23,510 bases of DNA. It comes from CAYFZR01 sp964347835 [NCBI: uncultured archaeon]. GTDB lineage: Archaea; CAYFZR01. This document shows positions 7,788 to 14,944 of this stretch, one piece after another (within the stretch, counting starts at the first letter, position 1; each line of letters starts with the position of its first letter). The notes under the pieces are model-generated. The model was not told where the DNA came from. It saw nothing but the letters and a program-made list of their open reading frames with translations, and searched no databases. The DNA is taken from contig CAYFZR010000019.1 of NCBI GenBank assembly GCA_964347835.1, positions 1 to 23,510 of the forward strand. Reading direction: 5' to 3'. A program made the position numbers and the translations under genes.

Positions 7788-9840
7788 TAAGGATCCAATC
7801 CTCCCACTTTTCATATACATCATTAAATAAAGGCTTTCCAAACTCTTCTTTACTATTTTTCATCAAAATCCGCCAAATTTTATTCGATTTTACCACAAAG
7901 TCTAACTCCAATAAAACAGGGTAACTTTTTCCTAGTTTTACCGTTGTTTCGAATGATTTGGATCGCCATTGAATATAATCAATGGCGTCTTCAGTCTCTA
8001 AGTTCAACTCAGCGCATCTCCTCCGTAAAATTCCATCTTTTCTCAATATGTTATTCCTATTTAGGCTCAAATTACCGTCTTTAATCGAGAATAAGGGCAC
8101 AAACCAATTTTCTCTGGTTAATTCTTCTATATCTCTTAACCAATCCTTATTTATTTCTGCTATGCTCAATACTCTTCTTATTCTCTTTTCTGTTCCGAAA
8201 ATTCGATCTTTTTTTGTGTGTACCACAAAATCTAGTGATTTGAAAGACTGTGGTGATGCTCCCAAATCTATTACTGTGCGCGTGTAAAGTTCAGGAATAT
8301 CCATGGCGTGTATAGTAAAACCTACCTGTCTCGATGCCTCTAATTTAAGGGCTTCAAAAACAGGTCTTGTATCGAGGCTCGTCCTAATTTCTGAATAATA
8401 TAGTTTCGCATCGCCAGCTCTAATCGTGCTCCAAATTGCTCTCTCTGGCGAAATATCATATCCTTCTCCATCAACATTTAAGGCATCGGAGACGTTTTCC
8501 TTCACAAGGTCTTTGAAATGTTTGGAAAAGTGATCGTAAGGGAATTCGCTCGTGTCTTCAATGTATATTATCCTCTCCGTGGGAAAAGATTGTCCAACAA
8601 TACTTATCAACAGTGATGTTTTACCGGAATCCTTAGATCCCAATATAGCAAACTTCAAGTCTACGTAGTTTGCAAAATCTAAAAAGCCAGCAGCACCCGG
8701 AGACAAATAACCTCTCTTTACGAATAAAGGTAGTGTCCATGGTTTAAATCTGAAATTCCTAATCGATATAGTATTTTTTTCGGTAAAAGGTCTTCTAGTG
8801 ATCATTATTCTTGAATCATTTATCTTTCCATCTAGAATTGGATGAGAAAGATCTAATGGTCTTCCTATCTCATTTTTAAATCTCTCTGAAAGTCTTATTA
8901 CTTCAGTCTCCTCTAGATATATGTTCGTTTCCATCGTTCCATAGTTATCTACCTCAATGATAATCGGATTTGTATAAGGAGGATTTACATAACAGTTCTG
9001 AATTTCTTTTAAATTCATAATAGGTTCCAAGATCGAGTACTGAATCCCATTTATATACAAATCAGAGATTTTTTGAATTCTAGCTTCGCCTCTATCTTTT
9101 TCCATATTATCAGAAATAATCTCAAAAATATATTTCTTCAAATAATCCGGTAATCCGAATATAGCCTCTTCTTTAACATTAGTACATAATTCTTCGTGAA
9201 CTTTTTTCAATAATTCTATTTCCTCGTGAGAAATGTTAACATCATTTAAAAACATATATGCAAAATAGTCTTGCCCTTTTTTTGAAAAATAAATGTTGAG
9301 AGACCCTCTATCAAAATAAAATTTATCTAGCAATAAGAAATCTTTGGGTACCCTCATATCGAGGAAATAATTTAAAAAGTGAGGAGTTATATAGAACGGC
9401 AATCCGTCATATGTTATTTTTTCTAATTCTTCTAATATATTCTTTAGAATGTTTCTATATTCGTTATTACAACGTGCGCATAGTTCTGATGATTTTTTGA
9501 TCGAATTCCTGAGATTTTCCTTTATAGCGAATGCTCCTTTTTTATGATTCTCTAACATATCATCCAATGTCTTTTCGAGGAAAGTTTTTCTTTCTTTTAA
9601 ACATGTGTCACAACCTTCAACGGTTATTTTTCCTTCTTTTAAAACAAATTTAATTTTCTTTAAAATAATATCTAGATTTTTCAAGAGATCTAGATTAAAA
9701 TATTTCTTCTTGTAATTTTTCTTTAAAATTACGCTATCAATCTCCAAATTTTCTTGCAAATACTTTATTACACACTTCTTACATTCTTTTTCGCTTATTA
9801 ATGCTGAATTTTCACACTCTTCACAAGATAACACGCCCAA
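7777..9840 (-). CDS. TadA/VirB11-type secretion/pilus ATPase with N-terminal cysteine pairs
   Basis: A 687-residue motor ATPase. The C-terminal half has Walker A GSKDSGKTS (about residue 400), a glutamate-containing Walker B region YYSEIR (about 482) and the His-box GFTIHA (about 508), in the order typical of the VirB11/GspE/ArlI family; it would power assembly at the cytoplasmic membrane. Unusual is the N-terminus: cysteines 6, 9, 20, 23, 77, 80, 121 and 124 make four CxxC pairs, enough for two metal sites, set in a helical region rich in lysine. The start is a TTG (9840); a GTG two codons later (9834) with GGGGT before it is equally possible. It overlaps both neighbours. Confidence 0.93.
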   Translation of the reverse strand: MGVLSCEECENSALISEKECKKCVIKYLQENLEIDSVILKKNYKKKYFNLDLLKNLDIILKKIKFVLKEGKITVEGCDTCLKERKTFLEKTLDDMLENHKKGAFAIKENLRNSIKKSSELCARCNNEYRNILKNILEELEKITYDGLPFYITPHFLNYFLDMRVPKDFLLLDKFYFDRGSLNIYFSKKGQDYFAYMFLNDVNISHEEIELLKKVHEELCTNVKEEAIFGLPDYLKKYIFEIISDNMEKDRGEARIQKISDLYINGIQYSILEPIMNLKEIQNCYVNPPYTNPIIIEVDNYGTMETNIYLEETEVIRLSERFKNEIGRPLDLSHPILDGKINDSRIMITRRPFTEKNTISIRNFRFKPWTLPLFVKRGYLSPGAAGFLDFANYVDLKFAILGSKDSGKTSLLISIVGQSFPTERIIYIEDTSEFPYDHFSKHFKDLVKENVSDALNVDGEGYDISPERAIWSTIRAGDAKLYYSEIRTSLDTRPVFEALKLEASRQVGFTIHAMDIPELYTRTVIDLGASPQSFKSLDFVVHTKKDRIFGTEKRIRRVLSIAEINKDWLRDIEELTRENWFVPLFSIKDGNLSLNRNNILRKDGILRRRCAELNLETEDAIDYIQWRSKSFETTVKLGKSYPVLLELDFVVKSNKIWRILMKNSKEEFGKPLFNDVYEKWEDWILNAV

Positions 9841-10360
9841 TACCCCAAAAAACGTAGTTAAAGAGTACTATTAGAGAAAAAGAAAGGAAAAATAACCGGA
9901 ATATCTGTTTTTTATATTTGGAATTTCCCTTTCCAAAAAACATCCATTCAAACGTGTAATGATAAAAAGTAATTCCTGTCAAAAGACCCAAAGCCGCTAT
10001 AATTATTACAGAAATATCGATTAAAATCGGAGTTATTTTTTGCAACGACGTTTCTAGAAAAAAATCTACTGTTTTTAAACTTATTAAGATATATTTGTCT
10101 TTTATTAAGCTTGTATAACAGATACAAGCGAAAATATAGAATGAAAATAGAGGTATAGTCCCAAACAACGAGGAAATTATATAAACTCTAATTAGATATG
10201 AAAATAAGCTAGAAGAAGGTACTAAAATGTCTTGATTTAATATTTTTGCTTCAGCTCCCGTCAATATCATCTTCGCTATTAATAAAAAAGTAAGCAAAAT
10301 CAAAGCAGGGTATATCTCATCCAAGAGAAATTTACTAATCTTAGTAACTAAATTCCTCAT
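9821..10360 (-). CDS. Membrane protein of the pilus-like operon (about four helices)
   Basis: A 179-residue, strongly hydrophobic protein with helices at about 15-33, 50-78, 105-128 and 155-178 and a basic loop (GNSKYKKQ) before the last. No family is recognised. The start ATG at 10360 is chosen because GGAGG lies six bases upstream; a TTG one codon earlier is open too. It overlaps the gene before it by 20 bases and the ATPase gene after it by 20 bases, so the three are translated together. It may be an accessory membrane component of the machine; this is inferred from operon structure only. Confidence 0.8.
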   Translation of the reverse strand: MRNLVTKISKFLLDEIYPALILLTFLLIAKMILTGAEAKILNQDILVPSSSLFSYLIRVYIISSLFGTIPLFSFYIFACICYTSLIKDKYILISLKTVDFFLETSLQKITPILIDISVIIIAALGLLTGITFYHYTFEWMFFGKGNSKYKKQIFRLFFLSFSLIVLFNYVFWGIGRVIL

Positions 10361-10739
10361 CAAGTTCCTCCAATTTCGTTTTCAAGATGTTTTTAATCTT
10401 ATCTTTATCTAAATCCGATTTATTTTTCCTTAATAGATTGAAACTTCCGAAAGTTTCTATTTCAGCAACGGAAATATTATCTATCATGACCTTGTCTAAT
10501 TTTGAAAACCTTAGACATAGACTGGCAATTGCTATTATCAAAAAGTATGACATTGAAATTAAAAATAAATCAAAAAATAATGATGTTATAACCAAAAAAG
10601 TTCCTAATAACAAACTTAATAGCATTGAATATAGTATTTGAATTTTTTTATCGAAAAAAAGGAAACGAGGGTTTTGTGATAGAACAAAGTTTGCCACCGA
10701 TGGAAATCCTGTGATAAGTAAAACAAATTTATATTGCAT
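10341..10739 (-). CDS. First gene of the pilus-like operon, small membrane protein
   Basis: A 132-residue protein with about two to three hydrophobic helices (residues 35-55 and 58-78; residues 4-20 are moderately hydrophobic) and a charged C-terminal half (RKNKSDLDKDKIKNILKTKL). No family is recognised. It is the promoter-proximal gene of the minus operon. The ATG at 10739-10737 lies about 26 bp from the centre of a TATA element at 10757-10770, so the transcript is probably leaderless. This spacing supports the chosen start. Role unknown; the operon context ties it to the pilus-like machine. Confidence 0.75.
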   Translation of the reverse strand: MQYKFVLLITGFPSVANFVLSQNPRFLFFDKKIQILYSMLLSLLLGTFLVITSLFFDLFLISMSYFLIIAIASLCLRFSKLDKVMIDNISVAEIETFGSFNLLRKNKSDLDKDKIKNILKTKLEELDEEFSY

Positions 10740-10756
10740 GTGAGTGAAACTTACCC

Positions 10757-10770
10757 CTACTTATATAACA
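10757..10770. promoter_or_regulatory. Symmetric TATA element serving two divergent operons
   Basis: The sequence CTACTTATATAACA contains the self-complementary TTATATAA. Read leftward it is about 26 bp from the ATG at 10739, and rightward about 25 bp from a start site near 10790 that would give a 10-base leader with GGTG before the ATG at 10801. It is the only clear TATA in the 61 bp between the two operons. Confidence 0.55.
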
Positions 10771-10800
10771 TTTTGCTTTGACTTTATCAAAGGTGTAAAA

Positions 10801-11613
10801 ATGGTATCTTACCTGATAGCATCTCCCAGGGGTGGAAGTGGAAAAAGTACCTTTGCCTGCGAACTTGCATATTATTGCTCAAATATTTTGAATAAAAGAA
10901 CTGTACTGGTAGATGCAGATATGAAGGCATCTTGTATTAGAATGTTAATGGGCGAGGTCTTTAATCCTTCTAAAACATTAACCCACCTTCTTAGTAACGA
11001 TATAGAAAATATAGAAGAAATCTTGTATACTTCCAAATATCCCAATTTATCCCTAGTAATGCCTTCCGAGCGAGCAGATGTCAAATTTTTGTCCAAACAT
11101 AAAAAGATGATTGCCCTGTTGTCCGCTCTCAAGGAAGTTTATGATGTGGTTATAACTGATGCTCCGCCGGATATAGAACAAATTTACAGGCTTTCTATTC
11201 CTGTAGACTCTATAATAGGCATTATAAGATTAGATTTACAAACAATACCTCACGTACCTCAACTTATTAGCATCCCTATTACGTTAAAGCACGTTTTTAG
11301 AGACACTTATACCGTCAGTGTAGTATTCGAAGGATTAGTTGCTTCTATGTACGATTCTTCAATAAAAGAGCAAGAAAAGATACTTAAACTATTAGAAGAT
11401 CGGGGATACAATTTTTTGGGTAGAATACCGTTTGACAAAAACGTACAAAAGGCTCAACTACAGAGTAAAACCGTCTTAGAAACACAGAGAAAGAGCAAAA
11501 CTGCCAAGGATTTAGAGGAAATATTTTTAAATCTACTAAAAATTAGGCGTGAAAAAGAAAACATATTACAAAAACTCTTTAGGAGGGGAAATATTGATAA
11601 AAAAAATCACTAG
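10801..11613 (+). CDS. MinD/ParA-family ATPase, TadZ/CpaE-like
   Basis: A 270-residue deviant-Walker ATPase. The P-loop SPRGGSGKST (residues 8-17) has arginine where most MinD/ParA proteins have the signature lysine, a change also common in TadZ/CpaE pilus-localisation proteins. VDADMKAS follows as the switch region and VVITDAPPD as Walker B (about residue 117). The frame opens upstream at 10744, but the ATG at 10801 is chosen: GGTG precedes it and the P-loop then sits in its usual N-terminal place. Next to a TadA-like ATPase and platform, it is likely to position the machine or act as its switch, near the membrane (inference). Confidence 0.9.
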   Translation: MVSYLIASPRGGSGKSTFACELAYYCSNILNKRTVLVDADMKASCIRMLMGEVFNPSKTLTHLLSNDIENIEEILYTSKYPNLSLVMPSERADVKFLSKHKKMIALLSALKEVYDVVITDAPPDIEQIYRLSIPVDSIIGIIRLDLQTIPHVPQLISIPITLKHVFRDTYTVSVVFEGLVASMYDSSIKEQEKILKLLEDRGYNFLGRIPFDKNVQKAQLQSKTVLETQRKSKTAKDLEEIFLNLLKIRREKENILQKLFRRGNIDKKNH

Positions 11614-12010
11614 ATTAAAAGAAGCAGGATTTACGGATGATCAAATAAGCATTATACTCAAAGAAGACGGTTTTGATGAAAAAAATATCATTGGTCTATT
11701 GAACGAAGAGAGCAGGATAAGAGACGAAAAAAGGCATGAAAGAGAATTTGAAAAGTTGCTCGAGTATGCAATGGAAGTTGATCCTGCTTCAATTTACGTT
11801 CCTTTAGGCGAAGAGGAATGCCTTGATACCATTACGATAAAGCAAATAGTAAAAAAAGAGTTAGAAAATGAGTTTGAAAATAAAATTCGATCTATTTCCA
11901 GGGAAGAGGCAGAAATACAAGCCTCAAAACTTTGGAACGAAAAAATTAGACCTGCCTTGCTTGAAATAATCGAAAAACTGGAGGGTGACGAATATGGAGG
12001 AAAAGATTAG
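11594..12010 (+). CDS. Small helical protein with two tandem G-F motifs
   Basis: A 138-residue protein of the plus operon. Start is the TTG at 11594: the strong ribosome site GGAGGGG (11582-11588) precedes it, and the start lies within the last codons of the ATPase gene. Near the N-terminus, KEAGFTDDQISIIL is followed directly by KEDGFDEKNIIGLL, an internal repeat of a helical motif. A mostly helical, charged remainder includes an ELENEFENKI coiled-coil stretch. No transmembrane helix. No family is recognised; a cytoplasmic adaptor of the MinD-like ATPase or of the motor would fit the context. Confidence 0.75.
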   Translation: MIKKITRLKEAGFTDDQISIILKEDGFDEKNIIGLLNEESRIRDEKRHEREFEKLLEYAMEVDPASIYVPLGEEECLDTITIKQIVKKELENEFENKIRSISREEAEIQASKLWNEKIRPALLEIIEKLEGDEYGGKD

Positions 12011-12116
12011 AGAGGAATTAGCAAATCATTTGAAGATGATTGAATCTTTGATCTCAAGGATCGACGCTCTTGAAAACACCGTTGTAGAATTGAAGAAGGA
12101 AATTGAGGAGAAATAA
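11994..12116 (+). CDS. 40-residue coiled-coil protein
   Basis: The ATG at 11994 has a near-ideal ribosome site, GGAGGGTGA, six bases before it; its last codon shares one base with the next start (TAATG). The protein is one amphipathic helix, with heptad-like hydrophobics through LKMIESLISRIDALENTVVE. It overlaps the previous gene by 17 bases. Its size would make automatic annotation miss it, but ribosome site and coupling on both sides make it convincing. It may pair with the coiled-coil parts of the neighbouring 138-residue protein (inference). Confidence 0.7.
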   Translation: MEEKIREELANHLKMIESLISRIDALENTVVELKKEIEEK

Positions 12117-12490
12117 TGGAAGTAGGAATAGTTCCGAAGGTTATAATTGCTGGAATTATTCTAATATTTGCATTTCAAGGTTTATTTGTTATTTCTAATG
12201 AATATAAAGCAAAAAAGGAAGAACAGATAGCCTTCGAAGATTTTTCATCTAAATTAAATATGGTATTGATAGGAGATAAGAATTCTACTGCCTTTGTTGA
12301 TATAAAAATGTATGAAGGATGGAACAATATAAGAATAAAAGATAACGAAATGATTTTCATGTATCCTGATCACTTATCCAGTTACGATCTTTCCCATGGA
12401 GTATGTTTGCCGGTTACCATATCGGAGGGAGGTAGATATAAGATCGTGAATGAAGGGGGTTGTTTTTCGGTAAAAAAACTTAGTAAATAA
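12116..12490 (+). CDS. Pilin-like one-helix protein, MEVG start
   Basis: A 124-residue protein starting MEVGIVPKV, followed by one membrane helix (about residues 8-25), a charged linker (NEYKAKKEEQIAFEDFSSKL) and a C-terminal domain with two cysteines (CLPV and GGCFSV) that could form a disulfide outside the cell. It ends the plus operon and is coupled to the coiled-coil gene by a one-base overlap. The MExG start is shared with proteins of the opposite operon, which ties the two operons to one structure. No prepilin leader is seen; family unknown. Confidence 0.75.
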   Translation: MEVGIVPKVIIAGIILIFAFQGLFVISNEYKAKKEEQIAFEDFSSKLNMVLIGDKNSTAFVDIKMYEGWNNIRIKDNEMIFMYPDHLSSYDLSHGVCLPVTISEGGRYKIVNEGGCFSVKKLSK

Positions 12491-12492
12491 CC

Positions 12493-13329
12493 CTACTTCG
12501 CCAGAGCGCTCGCGAGCGCAATAGCGTTTTCGTAGTTAGGACTTACCCTGGAAGTATCTATGAAAACTTTATCGATATTAACTACGGGTGCGCCAAAACC
12601 CTTTCCTCCTCCTAAAAGGACTAAAGTTCTGAAAATTAAATTTCCTGTTACTCCATCCGGCGCGATTATGATATTTGCCTCTTTTACTGCATCCTCTATC
12701 AATATTTCGTAATGTTTACAATCTATCTTATCTTTCAGTATGTTCGTTAGATATTCTCCTTCTGTTAATGTTTTATCTACTCTCTCGTCTCTACCTAAGT
12801 CCTGATGCCTTCCTCCAGATAATATACCAACCTTGGGCTTTATTTTAAGTTTTTCAGCAAGTTTTATACCAAATTCTGCGAATTCTAATTTTTGTCTGAG
12901 TGTCCTACCCTCGTCTATCCCAACCGGAGCGATCAGAAAATATCTATCGTCGTAAGTACCCAAAAAAGCCATTCTCAATATTTTAGGATAATGCTTTTTT
13001 AAGCAAGATAGCGTATGAGTAGCAGGCAGAGATCCTCTTACTGCTCCTTCTACCTCTCCTTTCACCAATAAATCTACTAAAGTTAAACATGGATTGTCGC
13101 TTACGATAGTATCTATATCTTTAGATTTTTTCTCGGAAACTAAAATCACGTCACCATATCCATTTTCTATCGCGCTAAGCGCCTTTTCCTCGGCTCTCTT
13201 GAAATAGTCTTCTCCTTCTATTCCTGCTCCTAAAGCGATTCTCGCCTTATTCGTTTTTGCCATGCTGAAAATATTTTCAATCATAGAAGAAATTGATAAG
13301 AATAAGATAATATCTTTTTCGAGTTTCAT
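12493..13329 (-). CDS. mtxX: Methanogenesis marker protein 4 (MtxX, phosphotransacetylase-like)
   Basis: A protein of up to 278 residues of the MtxX family, found in methanogens and their methane-oxidising relatives and related in fold to phosphate acetyl/butyryltransferases. Typical stretches are [38 protein letters not shown] and [14 protein letters not shown] near the C-terminus. It has been annotated as a methyltransferase, but its reaction is not established. The ATG at 13329 directly abuts the stop of the phosphoribosyltransferase gene; homologues begin close to [12 protein letters not shown], so Met16 or Met23 may be the true start. It ends two bases from the convergent pilin-like gene. 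Confidence 0.85.
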   Translation of the reverse strand: MKLEKDIILFLSISSMIENIFSMAKTNKARIALGAGIEGEDYFKRAEEKALSAIENGYGDVILVSEKKSKDIDTIVSDNPCLTLVDLLVKGEVEGAVRGSLPATHTLSCLKKHYPKILRMAFLGTYDDRYFLIAPVGIDEGRTLRQKLEFAEFGIKLAEKLKIKPKVGILSGGRHQDLGRDERVDKTLTEGEYLTNILKDKIDCKHYEILIEDAVKEANIIIAPDGVTGNLIFRTLVLLGGGKGFGAPVVNIDKVFIDTSRVSPNYENAIALASALAK

Positions 13330-13962
13330 TCATTTTTCCAAGTACTCAATAACCTCTTCATCTGTTAAATCAGGGAAACTTTCATAGAAACTTGCTACCG
13401 CAAAAAATGGCTTACTATCCGAGACTAAATTTACAATTTCGTCTGCTTCAGGCTTAACAATCTTAATTGCACTTGCAGAAGCGGTAGGCACCGCAACTAT
13501 TATCCTTTTAGGAGTATACGTTTTCAAATATTTAATCGCTGCAAGCATGGTAAAGCCGCTCGCGAGTCCATCGTCAACCACTATGACATTCATATTCGTT
13601 ACGTTAGGAAATGGCTTTTCGCCTCGATACTTTTTGATCCTTCTACCTATCTCCATCATTACTTCTCTTGCCAAGAACTCAATTTCTTTAGGTTCAAATC
13701 CCAAGTAGGCGACGAGGGGCTCATTAAGAACTAAAGATCCATCTACCGTTACCGCTCCAAATCCTGCTTCAGGATCGCTGGGTATAGGTATCTTCCTCAC
13801 GACGACGACGTCTAGAGGTGCATTAATCTTTTTCGCGACCTTATATGCTACCGGAATTCCTCCCCTGGGTATCGCGAAAACTATTGCGTTTTCCTTATAA
13901 TCATCTAATTTTGTTGCAAGTATTTCTCCGGCTTCTTCTCTATTTTTGAATATCATATTCAT
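13330..13962 (-). CDS. Phosphoribosyltransferase-family protein (COG1926-like)
   Basis: A 210-residue type I phosphoribosyltransferase fold. The PRPP-binding signature is VIVVDDGLASGFTM (about residues 126-139), and the N-terminal AIPRGGIPVAYKVAKKI with VVVRKIPIPSDPEAGFGAV is typical of the COG1926 group, whose substrate is unknown. It may recycle a purine or a modified base, but no acceptor can be read from the sequence. The third codon is also ATG and could be the start. It directly precedes mtxX, with which it likely forms an operon; this pairing is worth noting because neither function is known. Confidence 0.88.
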   Translation of the reverse strand: MNMIFKNREEAGEILATKLDDYKENAIVFAIPRGGIPVAYKVAKKINAPLDVVVVRKIPIPSDPEAGFGAVTVDGSLVLNEPLVAYLGFEPKEIEFLAREVMMEIGRRIKKYRGEKPFPNVTNMNVIVVDDGLASGFTMLAAIKYLKTYTPKRIIVAVPTASASAIKIVKPEADEIVNLVSDSKPFFAVASFYESFPDLTDEEVIEYLEK

Positions 13963-14071
13963 CTCTGGATTAGTTGCGTTAAGCCTATAGATATTCTCAA
14001 AATATACATTAACCTTTCTTCACAGGACATATCATTGATTTCGCTTCCTGCATTTATCGAGTAATAATTAT

Positions 14072-14524
14072 TTAAGTAGAAATATCAATCGGTCGCTCAT
14101 ATATTCTGGAAATGGTGGATACTAAGTCATCTATAGCGCAACCTATCTCTCTATAATGTTTCATTACATCCAAAAGTGTAATTATGCCTCTCAATTTACC
14201 ATCTTCAACTACTGGCAGCCTTCTAATCTTGTTGGCGTTCATTACTTCTACTGCTTCGAATATAGAAGAACTCAAATTTATCGTTACGATGGGTTTCTGC
14301 ATTATTTCTATTGCCTTGACTTTTCCAGGGTCTAATCCTTTTGCTACTACCTTTTTCAGTATGTCTCTTTCTGTAACAATGCCCGCTGGATTGTCTTTCT
14401 CTAAGACAATTAGACTGCCAACGTCTTTTTCGCTCATAAGTCTTGTAAGTTCGAGTACAGAGGAAGATACATCTGTTGTGAGGACTTTTTTAGTCATTAT
14501 GTCTTCGACGCACGATACTACCAT
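14072..14524 (-). CDS. CBS-pair protein (two CBS domains)
   Basis: A 150-residue stand-alone CBS pair. Domain 1 (about 4-60) contains VEDIMTKKVLTTDVSSSV and GIVTERDILKKVVAKG; domain 2 (about 70-130) contains IEIMQKPIVTINLSSSIFEA and GIITLLDVMKHY. Such proteins sense adenine nucleotides or S-adenosylmethionine derivatives and control a partner. The ATG at 14524 follows AGGTGGTGA, which overlaps the end of the upstream small gene, so the two are coupled. A short acidic tail follows the second domain. The partner is unknown. Confidence 0.9.
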   Translation of the reverse strand: MVVSCVEDIMTKKVLTTDVSSSVLELTRLMSEKDVGSLIVLEKDNPAGIVTERDILKKVVAKGLDPGKVKAIEIMQKPIVTINLSSSIFEAVEVMNANKIRRLPVVEDGKLRGIITLLDVMKHYREIGCAIDDLVSTISRIYERPIDIST

Positions 14525-14527
14525 TCT

Positions 14528-14761
14528 TCACCACCTTTTAGCCTTCTTTTTCAAAACCTTAAATTTGGCATAGTTACCCAAAGATATCTTGCTTTTTTTT
14601 AATATATTTAATTCCAAATTCCCTTTTGCGAGAAAAAAAGGTATAAAAAATTCTTTTCTGCGTTTTTTAGTAACTACTTTAACTATGACATTATCAAATA
14701 ACAATACCGAAACCTTACTTTGTGGAGCTTTTATATAACCTTCGAAATCTAAGCTTTTCAA
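14528..14761 (-). CDS. Small basic protein of unknown function upstream of the CBS gene
   Basis: A 77-residue, strongly basic, mostly beta-predicted protein (VSVLLFDNVIVKVVTKKRRK; ends KKKAKRW). It ends three bases before the CBS gene and contains that gene's ribosome site. The only available start is a TTG at 14761 without a clear ribosome site, and no ATG occurs in the frame. It could be a small nucleic-acid-binding protein or a chance frame; position and composition favour a gene. No family is recognised. Confidence 0.5.
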   Translation of the reverse strand: MKSLDFEGYIKAPQSKVSVLLFDNVIVKVVTKKRRKEFFIPFFLAKGNLELNILKKSKISLGNYAKFKVLKKKAKRW

Positions 14762-14944
14762 GGGGTTTTTTGACAGTAAATATTTTACGTGTGATGATTG
14801 TTTCCGTCAACTTTTGTTTATTTGAAATATTGGAATAAAAGAAATACAATCCTCAATTTCTGCAACCAATTAAATTTTAAAAGTTGTTCTATCGTTTTAT
14901 AATCAGCGCGATAATGATATATTCCATAACGAAAAGGTGAATTC

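Noticed and set aside
10744-10800. 19-residue N-terminal extension of the MinD-like ATPase
   Set aside because: It reads through the TATA element and promoter; the ATG at 10801 has a ribosome site and places the P-loop normally.
4703-12490. Archaellum (arl) operon
   Set aside because: The ATPase and platform are related, but no archaellin with class III leader, no arlC/D/E, F, G or H and no KaiC-like ArlH are present; the TadZ-like ATPase fits a Tad-type machine better.
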